Both the position numbers and the translations under genes were made by a program. Below the pieces are notes generated by a model. It had not been told where the DNA came from. It saw nothing but the letters and a program-made list of their open reading frames with translations, and ran no database searches. A DNA stretch of 10,457 bases from an uncultured Veillonella sp. (GTDB taxonomy: Bacteria > Bacillota > Negativicutes > Veillonellales > Veillonellaceae), in NCBI GenBank assembly GCA_900757715.1, contig CAAEOZ010000203.1:1-10457 (forward strand), written 5' to 3'. Shown here in pieces: positions 1-7,391 of this stretch. Each line of letters begins with the position of its first letter. Within the stretch, counting starts at the first letter, position 1.

Positions 1-2109
1 ATAGCTTAAAGAGGCATAAAGCAAGCTGAATGCATTTTCTTTATAGGATAGCTCCAGTTCTTCCAACTGGTTGAGAGATTTTGGAAGCAGTTTGTTTCCA
101 GTTTGGATTTCCTTATTATCTATTTCCAGTTCTGTAATGATTACTGGAGGAAGCATCACATTTGTCTTAATCTGATGAGGGTAGAAAGCATTGAATCCGT
201 TTACTGAGCCGATATAGATTTTTCCATCCGATGCTTTTAAGGCAGCATTAGGTAGGAATTGTTCACTTTGCAGTCCGTCGCTTTTAGTAAATACTCGGCA
301 ACCTTCTCCAGGGGTGTAGCGCACTAGCCCTTTGGTGGTGGTGAGCCACAATGTGCGTTGGTCTTCGATGATGCTGCATATATTGTGACTGGGAATTTCA
401 AGAGGTAAAGTTTCGAATGCATCTTCTTCCGCATTGTATTTGCAGAGCCCGTTCATGGTTCCCACCCACATCTCTCCGTTTGTGTCAATCAGTACGCAGT
501 TCACTTGGTTGTTTGCCAGTGAGTTCGGATTTTTATGGTCATGTATATAGTTCTTCCATATCTGTTTTTCTGGATGGTATTTAAATAATCCCTTGCCTTG
601 GGTGGAGAACCAGAGATTTCCTTTGGTATCCTGGTCAATGTCAATGGTCAGTGCGTCCAAGTCTTTAATTCGGGTGAAATTATCTTTTTCCCGGTTATAT
701 AGATTTACTCCGGACATGGAGGTGATCCATATTCTCTCTTTTCTGTCTTTGAATATGGCATAAGAACTGGTTCCGTCCAGTGAGGCGGGATTATCCTGAT
801 AGGCAGAATATGTTTTAAAAGTTCCCGTTTGCAGATTTAATACGTTTACCCCTCCAGTATAAGTACCGATCCATAAATTATCATCGTCCATACAAAGTGC
901 ATGTACATTGTGATAGGACAGACTGTTTTTTCCCTCTAAGGGCAAATAATGGGAAAATTTTCTATTTTTGGGAGAAAAGCGGTTTAACCCTCCGTCATCC
1001 GAAGCGATCCACACATCTCCGTTAGAGTCTTCGCAGAACCGTCCGATGACTATTCCGTTAACAGAATTGGAGAAACGTGAGTGGACAAAACTTTCGAATT
1101 GTCCAGTATTGGGTGAAATATAATTTACTCCTCCATAGTAAGTTCCGATCCATATTCCACCTTCATGATCTTTTATAATAGGATAAACAAAACGGTTGGA
1201 CAATGAATGTGGGTTTGTTTCATCTTCTGTAAACAATTGATATTCCTCTGTAATGGTATTGAATAACAGAAGCCCGTCATCCGAGCCTATGAGTAGCTGG
1301 TGAGGGGCATATTCCATGATAGAATGAATATGGGTGGCACCTTTTCCGTCTGTGGGATGCAGATAAGTAGTGGCCTTTCCGCTGTATTTATCGATTTTTT
1401 GCAAACCACACTCCCAGGTTCCTAACCACAGTGTATGTTCCGAGTCTTCCAACATGACCAATGCGTTTGAGTCATGCTTTCCGCTTTCATAGGAGAGCGG
1501 AAAAGTCTCGAATTTATTTTCTGCTTTATTCAGTTTGAAAAGACCTGAGTTTCCCCAATTGGTAATGGCCCATATTTGGTTTTCACTATCCACCAGTACA
1601 CTTGCCATTAAACCATTTGCGTTTTTAAATTCGTATTGCTCCAAGTGGTTGGTGATAGTGTTGTATTTGAATATTCCTTGTCCTACCGTAGTGAACCATA
1701 GGTTTTTGTCTTTATCTTCGACAATATGGTTCGTATTTGTTTCAATATGGATATTTTTGGAGGTGGCCAGTACAAAAGGCATTATATCTTCTGTTTCGTA
1801 ATCATAGATATATATGCCTTCGTCTGTACCTATCCATATTTTGTTGAGGGTGCTGTATAAAGATGAAATAGCTTCATTAGCTCCCCTATCTTTCAGTCTA
1901 TAGAGTTTTACAGTAGTGCCGTCATAGCGGTTCAGTCCTTCATCCGTTCCTATCCATAGAAAACCGTATTTATCTTGCATTAAAGCACGTACCGAATTGG
2001 ATGATAGTCCGTCTTCTACAGAAAAATGACGGAAACAGAGGTCATTGGACGCTGCAAACAGAATCATCGGCATCAGTAAGTTCAATAGCAATAGGACTAG
2101 TCTTTTCAT
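1..2109 (-). CDS. Hybrid two-component system (HTCS) sensor/regulator, N-terminal part; runs off the left edge
   Basis: This frame is open from an ATG at 2109 to base 1, giving 703 codons with no stop. Residues 1-20 form a signal peptide (MKRLVLLLLNLL..., likely cut after FAA). Residue 26 onward reads FRHFSVEDGLSSNSV, the usual opening of HTCS sensor domains. I count 14 Reg_prop-type blade motifs of the form W-I-G-T-x-x-G-L-x-x-Y, the first being LWIGTDEGLNRYD at about residues 51-63. Fourteen fits the two seven-bladed beta-propellers of the family. From about residue 650 (LPPVIITELEI ... ENAFSLLYASLSY) the Y_Y_Y domain begins. In this family it is followed by a membrane helix, histidine kinase, receiver and AraC-type DNA-binding domain, none of which is visible here. 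By analogy it senses a periplasmic oligosaccharide and activates the adjacent susCD-enzyme genes. The HTCS class is very likely; the ligand is unknown. A histidine kinase without the fused regulator remains possible because the 3' half is missing. Confidence 0.9.
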   Translation of the reverse strand, partial: MKRLVLLLLNLLMPMILFAASNDLCFRHFSVEDGLSSNSVRALMQDKYGFLWIGTDEGLNRYDGTTVKLYRLKDRGANEAISSLYSTLNKIWIGTDEGIYIYDYETEDIMPFVLATSKNIHIETNTNHIVEDKDKNLWFTTVGQGIFKYNTITNHLEQYEFKNANGLMASVLVDSENQIWAITNWGNSGLFKLNKAENKFETFPLSYESGKHDSNALVMLEDSEHTLWLGTWECGLQKIDKYSGKATTYLHPTDGKGATHIHSIMEYAPHQLLIGSDDGLLLFNTITEEYQLFTEDETNPHSLSNRFVYPIIKDHEGGIWIGTYYGGVNYISPNTGQFESFVHSRFSNSVNGIVIGRFCEDSNGDVWIASDDGGLNRFSPKNRKFSHYLPLEGKNSLSYHNVHALCMDDDNLWIGTYTGGVNVLNLQTGTFKTYSAYQDNPASLDGTSSYAIFKDRKERIWITSMSGVNLYNREKDNFTRIKDLDALTIDIDQDTKGNLWFSTQGKGLFKYHPEKQIWKNYIHDHKNPNSLANNQVNCVLIDTNGEMWVGTMNGLCKYNAEEDAFETLPLEIPSHNICSIIEDQRTLWLTTTKGLVRYTPGEGCRVFTKSDGLQSEQFLPNAALKASDGKIYIGSVNGFNAFYPHQIKTNVMLPPVIITELEIDNKEIQTGNKLLPKSLNQLEELELSYKENAFSLLYASLSY

Positions 2110-2140
2110 AGTATTTTCTTCTTATTTTCTAAATCTTATG

Positions 2141-2148
2141 CAAGATTA
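2141..2148 (-). promoter_or_regulatory. Possible -7 box for the HTCS gene
   Basis: On the minus strand this reads TAATCTTG, one mismatch from the Bacteroides -7 consensus TAnnTTTG. It lies 31 bp upstream of the HTCS start, which would give a leader of roughly 25 nt. No good TTTG -33 element was found at the expected spacing, only TTTC runs. A separate promoter for the sensor gene is biologically expected because HTCS genes are usually expressed constitutively at low level, but the sequence support is thin. Confidence 0.25.
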
Positions 2149-2193
2149 CTATTTTTCTGAGAAAGAAAAGAGAAAATTTGAAGAAAAAGTGAG

Positions 2194-2208
2194 GATTCCA
2201 GATGAATC
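2194..2208 (-). terminator. Weak stem-loop followed by a T-rich run, possible end of the susCD-enzyme transcript
   Basis: GATTC at 2194-2198 pairs with GAATC at 2204-2208 around a 5-nt loop, and two weaker outer pairs may extend the stem to 7. Reading on the minus strand, the arm is followed within a few bases by CTTTTTCTT, resembling the U tract of an intrinsic terminator. It starts about 40 bp past the enzyme gene's stop. The stem is short and A/T-rich, so termination would be weak and the match could be chance. Confidence 0.3.
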
Positions 2209-2249
2209 TTTCAATAGACCTTTTCAGACATTCTCTAAAAGCTAGCTTA

Positions 2250-5200
2250 TCATAATCCTGCTGCAGATTTTAAGCGGCTGATAGCTGTTTCTATCATATC
2301 ATGTGTGCCACTGCCGTCTGCTACGTATTTTATGACCATTTCAGTGAATGCAACAGCGTCTTTTAATGTCGGATCTGTAGAATCGTCTATGGTGCCTACG
2401 CGCCTTAATAGAGCAGATAAAGGTCTTAAATCTTCCATTTCGGGTAAGTTACCCGGTCTCATTGTATTGATGACGGTATTCAAACTAGCTACTATGGCAT
2501 TGACTTCTCCTTGGGAGTAGTTTTTATCCTTATTAAAATATACATTTTGGGCATGTTCCAATGTACGTTTCAAACGGGTAAACCCGAAATGAGCCCAAGG
2601 AGCAAATTCAGGAACCTTGACTGCGAGAGCATTCCATTTTTCTTGGTTTGTTTGGCGTTCCATAGCTATATTAAGTAACTCCTTTAATTCTGTTTTATCT
2701 ACATTATTTGCCAGTACCAAAGAAGCGGTGGCATCTTGTAGTGATAAAGTTTGTTTATCAATAACGATTTGTAAATCAATGTTATCCATTACTTCATGGG
2801 CGCTTTCAAGAGTAGCTTGCAATGTTTTAAAACTATCAGTAGTATAAAGGTCCGGATTACATTTTTTAGCTATATGGATACTGGCTTCAAGATTGCTCTT
2901 ATCTAATCGGGAGGCGACTAATGATTCTATGGCCTTGTCAATATTGTCTACACAAGTAGAAATGGTAGTTTCTGTCAGAGGAGATATTTTCATTAGTTTC
3001 TCTCCCTCTTGTATAGCGGTTGTTAGTTTGGCGAAACTTGCTTTTGTGTAATGGCTTTTACTAAATGCCGTAGTTTCTCGTAATTTTGCCGACAGAGCCA
3101 TTTTCAGTTCTACAGTAGGATCTTTAATATGATTGATGCGGAAGTAATGAGTTGTATGGTCATGGCGATAATAATCTGGTTGGAAAGTTCGTCCACCTTG
3201 CATTAGTGTATATAAATTTCCTGTAGTACCGGTTTGCAGACCGTTAGGTTCAACAACGGTAATACTGGCAAGACGTGAGTCTATATTGAGTGTTGCTTCC
3301 GTCCAATTAGTGATATCGGTAGCTGTCATGGCAAACGGTCCATACATTAATGTACCTACCCAAGCCGTTTCAAGTTGGTGTCCGTCTTTACTTGCTATTT
3401 CGGTTGGTAGCTTGTCGGGACCATAGTCTATATGTTTAGTGAATGGCATTGTAATTTCTACTATATCATTTTCTTTCCATTGCCGGGTAGGTATTACCGC
3501 GTATGAACAAGGTTGATAATGAGTGGCAATAGAGATTCCATTTAGTTTTACATCAAAGCCGTCGGTGGCCCAATAAGGTACTCGAAGTTTCATGGCAAAT
3601 CGGGCTTCTCCGGCAGTAACTTTAATTGTGGAGCTTTTTGCTGGCCACAAACATTCCTGTTGTAAAGTGATATTTTTCTCTTCCCAATGGAGTGTGGTAG
3701 GCATATAAAGGGCTACCCACAATGTATTGTCTGAAACAAAGTAGGTTGCTTCCTGATATTTTACATGATTTTCAGATCCCGTACCTCCGCAGCAGGTAGA
3801 TTGCGGAGTTTCGTTGCCCCATGGTTTCGATGCATTTAGTCCTACGGCATATTGATAAGTAGTCTGATAGTGTTCAGGGTGTAATGAGCCGATTATTTGG
3901 TTGTAAAGTGTCCGTTCGTAATAATCCATGTAACGGGCATCGTCCGGATTAAAACAGTTGAGGTCTTTTGTTAATTTTAGCAAGTTATATGCACAACAAG
4001 TTTCATTGATATGTGGATTTGAGTGACTCTCTCCTTCAGATACGCCATTCATGGCCATACTTACTATTTGGGTATAGGGCTGTCTGAACATTTCGCCATT
4101 ACCCACACCGCCGGTAGAATAACGATAACGTCCTTGTATTAAATTCCAGAAATTATGGGATACATGATAATAAAATGTATCATTGTTACTTAAATAACTT
4201 CTCAGTGCACCGATGATCATAGGGATATGCTGATTGGCGTGTCTGTTACGTATATCATCAATATTCTTTGAAAGCGGTTCGTAAAAGGCCGGACTATCAA
4301 AACAATTGGATGCTTCTATCAGACGCGCCTTCTCTTCAGGGGCGCTGACCATTTCTGAAAGACGTGCTAAAGATTCTCCCATACCTCCCACTTCACCTGC
4401 AATGTACATGTTCCACATTTCATAACGATTGCCGGGATGTGTCCTGTGTTCTTCTTGTGTTCCGTCTTTTTTTACATAAGTGCGGTAGTGCATTCTATTC
4501 CATACCCACAGACCCATATCTTTGGCTATGAGCAATGCTTTGTCGGCAATGCTTTTATCATCCATATAAGTTGCAATATCTATCAGACCCGCTAACTGTT
4601 TGTGAATGGAGTAATAGGGAGCCCATACCCAGTCCGAATTGTTATATGCACGATACATCTCTATCAGTGCGGGATGGTGCGGGGGGATCGCATTTAGATA
4701 ACCATAGCCATAAGTAGCCCATTTTGTTTTATGTTCATCAAAAGCTTCCCATGTACCTTTCATCTTTTTCAATTCTTCTTCAGGGGCAAAATCACGGGCT
4801 TCGAGATACCTTCCTAATTCTTCGCTCCATACGAATGTACGCTCCTGACATTCGCGCAGTTCATTCACCATTCGGGTGATGTTACGGCGTAAAATTTCTT
4901 TATGCGAAGGATTTGTTGCAGCGGCATAGGCAAGGGCCAGTGCGGACATATAGTGTCCGGAACCATGTCCTTTTAATTTAGTTTCAGGTGAGTCCCATCC
5001 GTCAGACCGGGTATATCCTTCGGTACTCAGGCCATAAGTGTCGCGATAATTATATAGCTGTTGGCTTACATCCCAACTGATAATCTCTTTAATGGCAAGA
5101 TCACGATTGGAGGTCAGGCGATTGTTGCCGTTAATCTTTACATTGTTTAAGGGGATAGTATGGGCTATTAGCTTGGGGGAAATTGTATTTTTAGTGTCTA

Positions 5201-5606
5201 CCACCTCTATTTTAGCAGTGATAGGATATCCGTTTTCTGTAGTATCGTCTCCTATAATGAATCCGTTTATTGTGTATTGGCTTCCAATGGGATAAACTTT
5301 ATCGTCAGCCTCTGATTGTTCTGTGGATAAAGCGGAATTGGACCATTTAGTTTGACGGTATTCACCTTGTCCGTCTGAATAAGTCACCCATACTTGATAA
5401 GGTAATTGAGGAACAGTTCCCACAGGACAATAGATCACGATGGGTTGTACAGAAGTTATGCTTCGTACTTCGATAACATTTGTCTGTAAGATGGATGTTG
5501 CTGTTTTATTAGGATTTAGTGTATACGCCTCAATGGGTATTGTTGTCAATAGGGATAATCCTGTAAAGAGAGTAAAAGATAAATATCTGTTCATTTCCAT
5601 GAGCAT
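2250..5606 (-). CDS. GH127-type (PF07944) glycoside hydrolase with Ig-like N-terminal and helical C-terminal modules
   Basis: Predicted secreted, probably periplasmic, exo-glycosidase of the beta-L-arabinofuranosidase clan. A signal peptide ends near IEA27. There is no lipobox. Residues about 50-136 resemble a group 4 bacterial Ig-like domain (VPQLPYQVWVTYSDG, 65-79). The (alpha/alpha)6 catalytic core starts near 153 and shows family hallmarks: GHGSGHYMSALAL, WAPYYSIHKQ (328-337) and EVGGM (405-409). Active-site residues seen by comparison with Bifidobacterium HypBA1 are E535 and C537 in NETCC, and C605-C606 in STCCGGTG. Together these match the zinc-binding set, with C605 as the likely nucleophile. 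The general acid is probably E505 (GEMF) or E526 (GES). A beta-sandwich region follows, then about 270 helical residues (849-1118) resembling FIVAR-type repeats. At 1118 aa it is much longer than the roughly 650 aa of HypBA1. ATGs at codons 1, 3 and 5 are all possible starts. Substrate is unproven: arabinofuranoside, or a related sugar such as aceric acid, is plausible. Confidence 0.88.
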   Translation of the reverse strand: MLMEMNRYLSFTLFTGLSLLTTIPIEAYTLNPNKTATSILQTNVIEVRSITSVQPIVIYCPVGTVPQLPYQVWVTYSDGQGEYRQTKWSNSALSTEQSEADDKVYPIGSQYTINGFIIGDDTTENGYPITAKIEVVDTKNTISPKLIAHTIPLNNVKINGNNRLTSNRDLAIKEIISWDVSQQLYNYRDTYGLSTEGYTRSDGWDSPETKLKGHGSGHYMSALALAYAAATNPSHKEILRRNITRMVNELRECQERTFVWSEELGRYLEARDFAPEEELKKMKGTWEAFDEHKTKWATYGYGYLNAIPPHHPALIEMYRAYNNSDWVWAPYYSIHKQLAGLIDIATYMDDKSIADKALLIAKDMGLWVWNRMHYRTYVKKDGTQEEHRTHPGNRYEMWNMYIAGEVGGMGESLARLSEMVSAPEEKARLIEASNCFDSPAFYEPLSKNIDDIRNRHANQHIPMIIGALRSYLSNNDTFYYHVSHNFWNLIQGRYRYSTGGVGNGEMFRQPYTQIVSMAMNGVSEGESHSNPHINETCCAYNLLKLTKDLNCFNPDDARYMDYYERTLYNQIIGSLHPEHYQTTYQYAVGLNASKPWGNETPQSTCCGGTGSENHVKYQEATYFVSDNTLWVALYMPTTLHWEEKNITLQQECLWPAKSSTIKVTAGEARFAMKLRVPYWATDGFDVKLNGISIATHYQPCSYAVIPTRQWKENDIVEITMPFTKHIDYGPDKLPTEIASKDGHQLETAWVGTLMYGPFAMTATDITNWTEATLNIDSRLASITVVEPNGLQTGTTGNLYTLMQGGRTFQPDYYRHDHTTHYFRINHIKDPTVELKMALSAKLRETTAFSKSHYTKASFAKLTTAIQEGEKLMKISPLTETTISTCVDNIDKAIESLVASRLDKSNLEASIHIAKKCNPDLYTTDSFKTLQATLESAHEVMDNIDLQIVIDKQTLSLQDATASLVLANNVDKTELKELLNIAMERQTNQEKWNALAVKVPEFAPWAHFGFTRLKRTLEHAQNVYFNKDKNYSQGEVNAIVASLNTVINTMRPGNLPEMEDLRPLSALLRRVGTIDDSTDPTLKDAVAFTEMVIKYVADGSGTHDMIETAISRLKSAAGL

Positions 5607-5745
5607 ATTTTAAGTAATGATTTTATAAGAGATGGGAATATAAAGCCCGGTTCTAATAACTTAAACCGGGCTGGAAAATAAATATTTGTTTAAATAATTA
5701 GCAACTATTGAGAAGAAAGAAGGTTGCTTTCTATCACATTATTTC
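5607..5745. other. Intercistronic gap between susD-like and GH127-like genes
   Basis: This 139-bp A/T-rich gap lies between two minus-strand genes that appear to form one operon. Its main content is a strong stem-loop at 5644-5672. A second, weaker inverted repeat lies nearer susD: AGCAAC at 5700-5705 against GTTGCT at 5723-5728, with a 17-nt loop. I saw no convincing promoter box in front of the enzyme gene, which favours read-through from the susC promoter. Confidence 0.6.
5644..5672 (-). terminator. Intercistronic stem-loop, partial terminator/attenuator or mRNA 3'-end stabiliser after susD
   Basis: AGCCCGGTT (5644-5652) and AACCGGGCT (5664-5672) form a perfect 9-bp inverted repeat with an 11-nt A/T-rich loop. 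The G+C-rich stem stands out in an A/T-rich gap. Read on the minus strand, the second arm is followed by TTTATATT, a moderately U-rich tail rather than a clean U run. It lies about 74 bp past the susD-like stop and 38 bp before the enzyme's start. Such a site would let susCD be expressed more highly than the downstream enzyme, either by partial termination or by protecting the upstream RNA from 3' exonucleases. The structure is directly visible; the function is inferred. Confidence 0.65.
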
Positions 5746-7365
5746 TTATTTACCGGCATAGCCTGGATTTTGCTGTAAATTAGGGTTTGTATTAAGATGA
5801 TCTAAATGAATCGGGAACAGGATAGAGTTGCCATTCAAGTCATTGGCAGTCGGAGTATGATTAAACCAACTTTTCTTCTGATAGGTTCCGAAGCGAATCA
5901 TATCCGTACGTCGACGGGCCTCGGCTGCAAATTCCCATCCCCATTCATCATAAAGTCCGCCTAATTCTACGACTTCTGTATTACCCGCATCATCAATCTG
6001 ACCTTTTTCGTCAAGCGTACCATAGTTAATATGTGTATCGCCTTTTAACCAAGCTGCATCAACCGTTGCTTTTTCCGGATGAGCCGATTCACGGAATGCA
6101 CGCTCACGGATCTGTGATACGATATGGGCTGCTTCGGTTTCGTTTTGTCCTAAGCGGAGCAGACATTCTGCTTTCATCAGCAATACTTCAGTATAACGGA
6201 AATAAGGGAAGTCGTTGCTTAGAAGGCTTTTAGCTCCTACCTTAATTTCGTATTTTCCTACCCGATAACCGTCATCTGTGTCTGTTTTGTAAATACTGGG
6301 TAGCTTATTGGGGAAAGTGGTGATCAGTACTCCGTCCGGGCTGTACTGGTCACCTTGCAGCCATGTATATTTTAACCGCATATCATCAGGATCATAGCTG
6401 TTAATGAACTGAGGGTTTGCTGCTGAACCTCCCCATGGGGTGGTTTGCATATTGAAGACCTTACGACTGTTTGAAGATAGAAATTTCATGTGGGCTCCAA
6501 AAACAGGACCATTGTTGTCCCCTTCATTATAAACTTCATCATAAGGAATGGCAAAGATCGTTTCCACACATCCGGAGTTTTCTGTTTTGAAGATATCTGT
6601 GTAGTTTGTTTCTAAACTAAACAAACCGCTGTTAATGATATCGTTACATTGTTCCAGACATTCGTTCCACATTGGAGTTCCTGTATAGACCCCAGCATTC
6701 AGATACATACGTGCCATCAAGCATTTGGCCCCCCATTGAGTGAGTCTGCCATAAGTGGATTTATTGACTTCAGTAGGCAAATTGGGCATTACTTCTTTCA
6801 GTTCATTGATAATGAAGTCAAAAACTTGTTTACGAGTAGATTGAACCGGAACCTCTTCACTGAAACTGGTTTGTATAGGAATATTTCCATGTGTATCGCA
6901 AAGAATGGAGTACCAAAGTGCACGTACTCCTTTTACCTCAGCTACGACTTTAGGTTTACTTTCTTCTGTAAAAAAACCTTCATCGGCACGTTTTAATATT
7001 TTATTGGCATTGGCGATGCCTTTATAGCAATAGTCCCAAATACTTTGGGGCTGTCCTTGCTGGTTGTCCCAAGTGTGTTTGTGCATTTGCTTGTAAGTAC
7101 CTCCGTCATCCCAGCCGTTCGGGCGGGTAGGTGTGACAATTACATCGCCCGATTCTTCCTGTAGGTCAAACAAGCCATACCAGTCCATCACAAAGCGTAA
7201 TTGTGAATAGGTGGTAGCCAACAAGGCTATCTCATCGGCTTCGGTTGGTACATAGTCTTCTTCAATGATTTCAGAATAAGGCTCCTCATCCAAATTAAAG
7301 CAACTGCTTATACTGAGCATGGCAGATGCACAGAGTGCATAAACACCATATTTAAATAGTTTCAT
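5746..7365 (-). CDS. SusD/RagB-family outer-membrane glycan-binding lipoprotein
   Basis: This 539-aa protein is predicted to sit on the cell surface as a lid over its SusC partner and bind the glycan. The leader ends in SISSC, with the lipidated cysteine at C22. The acidic stretch after it (LDEE, 24-27) resembles the export signal of surface lipoproteins in Bacteroidetes. SusD hallmarks are the helical TPR-like segment with ARMYLNAGVYTGTPMW, the RYTEVLLMKAECLLRLG helix, WEFAAEARRRTDMIRFG (477-493) and the C-terminal NPNLQQNPGY (527-536). Length is typical. The gene starts 26 bp after the SusC-like stop, so the two are almost certainly cotranscribed. SusD sequences diverge by ligand, so the glycan cannot be read from it. 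The only substrate hint is the neighbouring GH127-like enzyme. Confidence 0.95.
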   Translation of the reverse strand: MKLFKYGVYALCASAMLSISSCFNLDEEPYSEIIEEDYVPTEADEIALLATTYSQLRFVMDWYGLFDLQEESGDVIVTPTRPNGWDDGGTYKQMHKHTWDNQQGQPQSIWDYCYKGIANANKILKRADEGFFTEESKPKVVAEVKGVRALWYSILCDTHGNIPIQTSFSEEVPVQSTRKQVFDFIINELKEVMPNLPTEVNKSTYGRLTQWGAKCLMARMYLNAGVYTGTPMWNECLEQCNDIINSGLFSLETNYTDIFKTENSGCVETIFAIPYDEVYNEGDNNGPVFGAHMKFLSSNSRKVFNMQTTPWGGSAANPQFINSYDPDDMRLKYTWLQGDQYSPDGVLITTFPNKLPSIYKTDTDDGYRVGKYEIKVGAKSLLSNDFPYFRYTEVLLMKAECLLRLGQNETEAAHIVSQIRERAFRESAHPEKATVDAAWLKGDTHINYGTLDEKGQIDDAGNTEVVELGGLYDEWGWEFAAEARRRTDMIRFGTYQKKSWFNHTPTANDLNGNSILFPIHLDHLNTNPNLQQNPGYAGK

Positions 7366-7391
7366 AACTGTTCTTTTTTGTTTAATTAGAT

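Larger units (their letters stand above)
2110..2249. other. Intergenic gap between the GH127-like gene and the HTCS gene
   Basis: This 140-bp A/T-rich gap separates two codirectional minus-strand genes. It holds a weak stem-loop (2194-2208) and a weak promoter-like box (2141-2148), listed separately. A 10-bp palindrome, AAGCTAGCTT, sits at 2239-2248 immediately past the enzyme gene's stop codon. No tRNA or other recognisable RNA gene was seen. A 66-codon plus-strand frame crossing the gap has no recognisable product. Confidence 0.6.

Noticed and set aside
1535..1801. 88-codon plus-strand open frame
   Set aside because: It is antisense to the continuous HTCS propeller-coding frame, whose repeated W-I-G-T blade motifs clearly mark the true coding strand.
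2045..2245. 66-codon plus-strand frame crossing the gap between the HTCS and enzyme genes
   Set aside because: It begins antisense to the HTCS signal-peptide region and its C-terminal half is a low-complexity lysine/glutamate/phenylalanine stretch from A/T-rich DNA. No supporting start signal was seen.
2239..2248. 10-bp palindrome AAGCTAGCTT directly after the enzyme gene's stop
   Set aside because: It is a short self-complementary site with no loop, so it cannot act as a stable terminator hairpin, and a 10-bp palindrome in A/T-rich DNA is not remarkable.
6649..6996. 115-codon plus-strand open frame opposite the SusD-like gene
   Set aside because: It is wholly inside the SusD-like gene in antisense, with no recognisable motif in the product.
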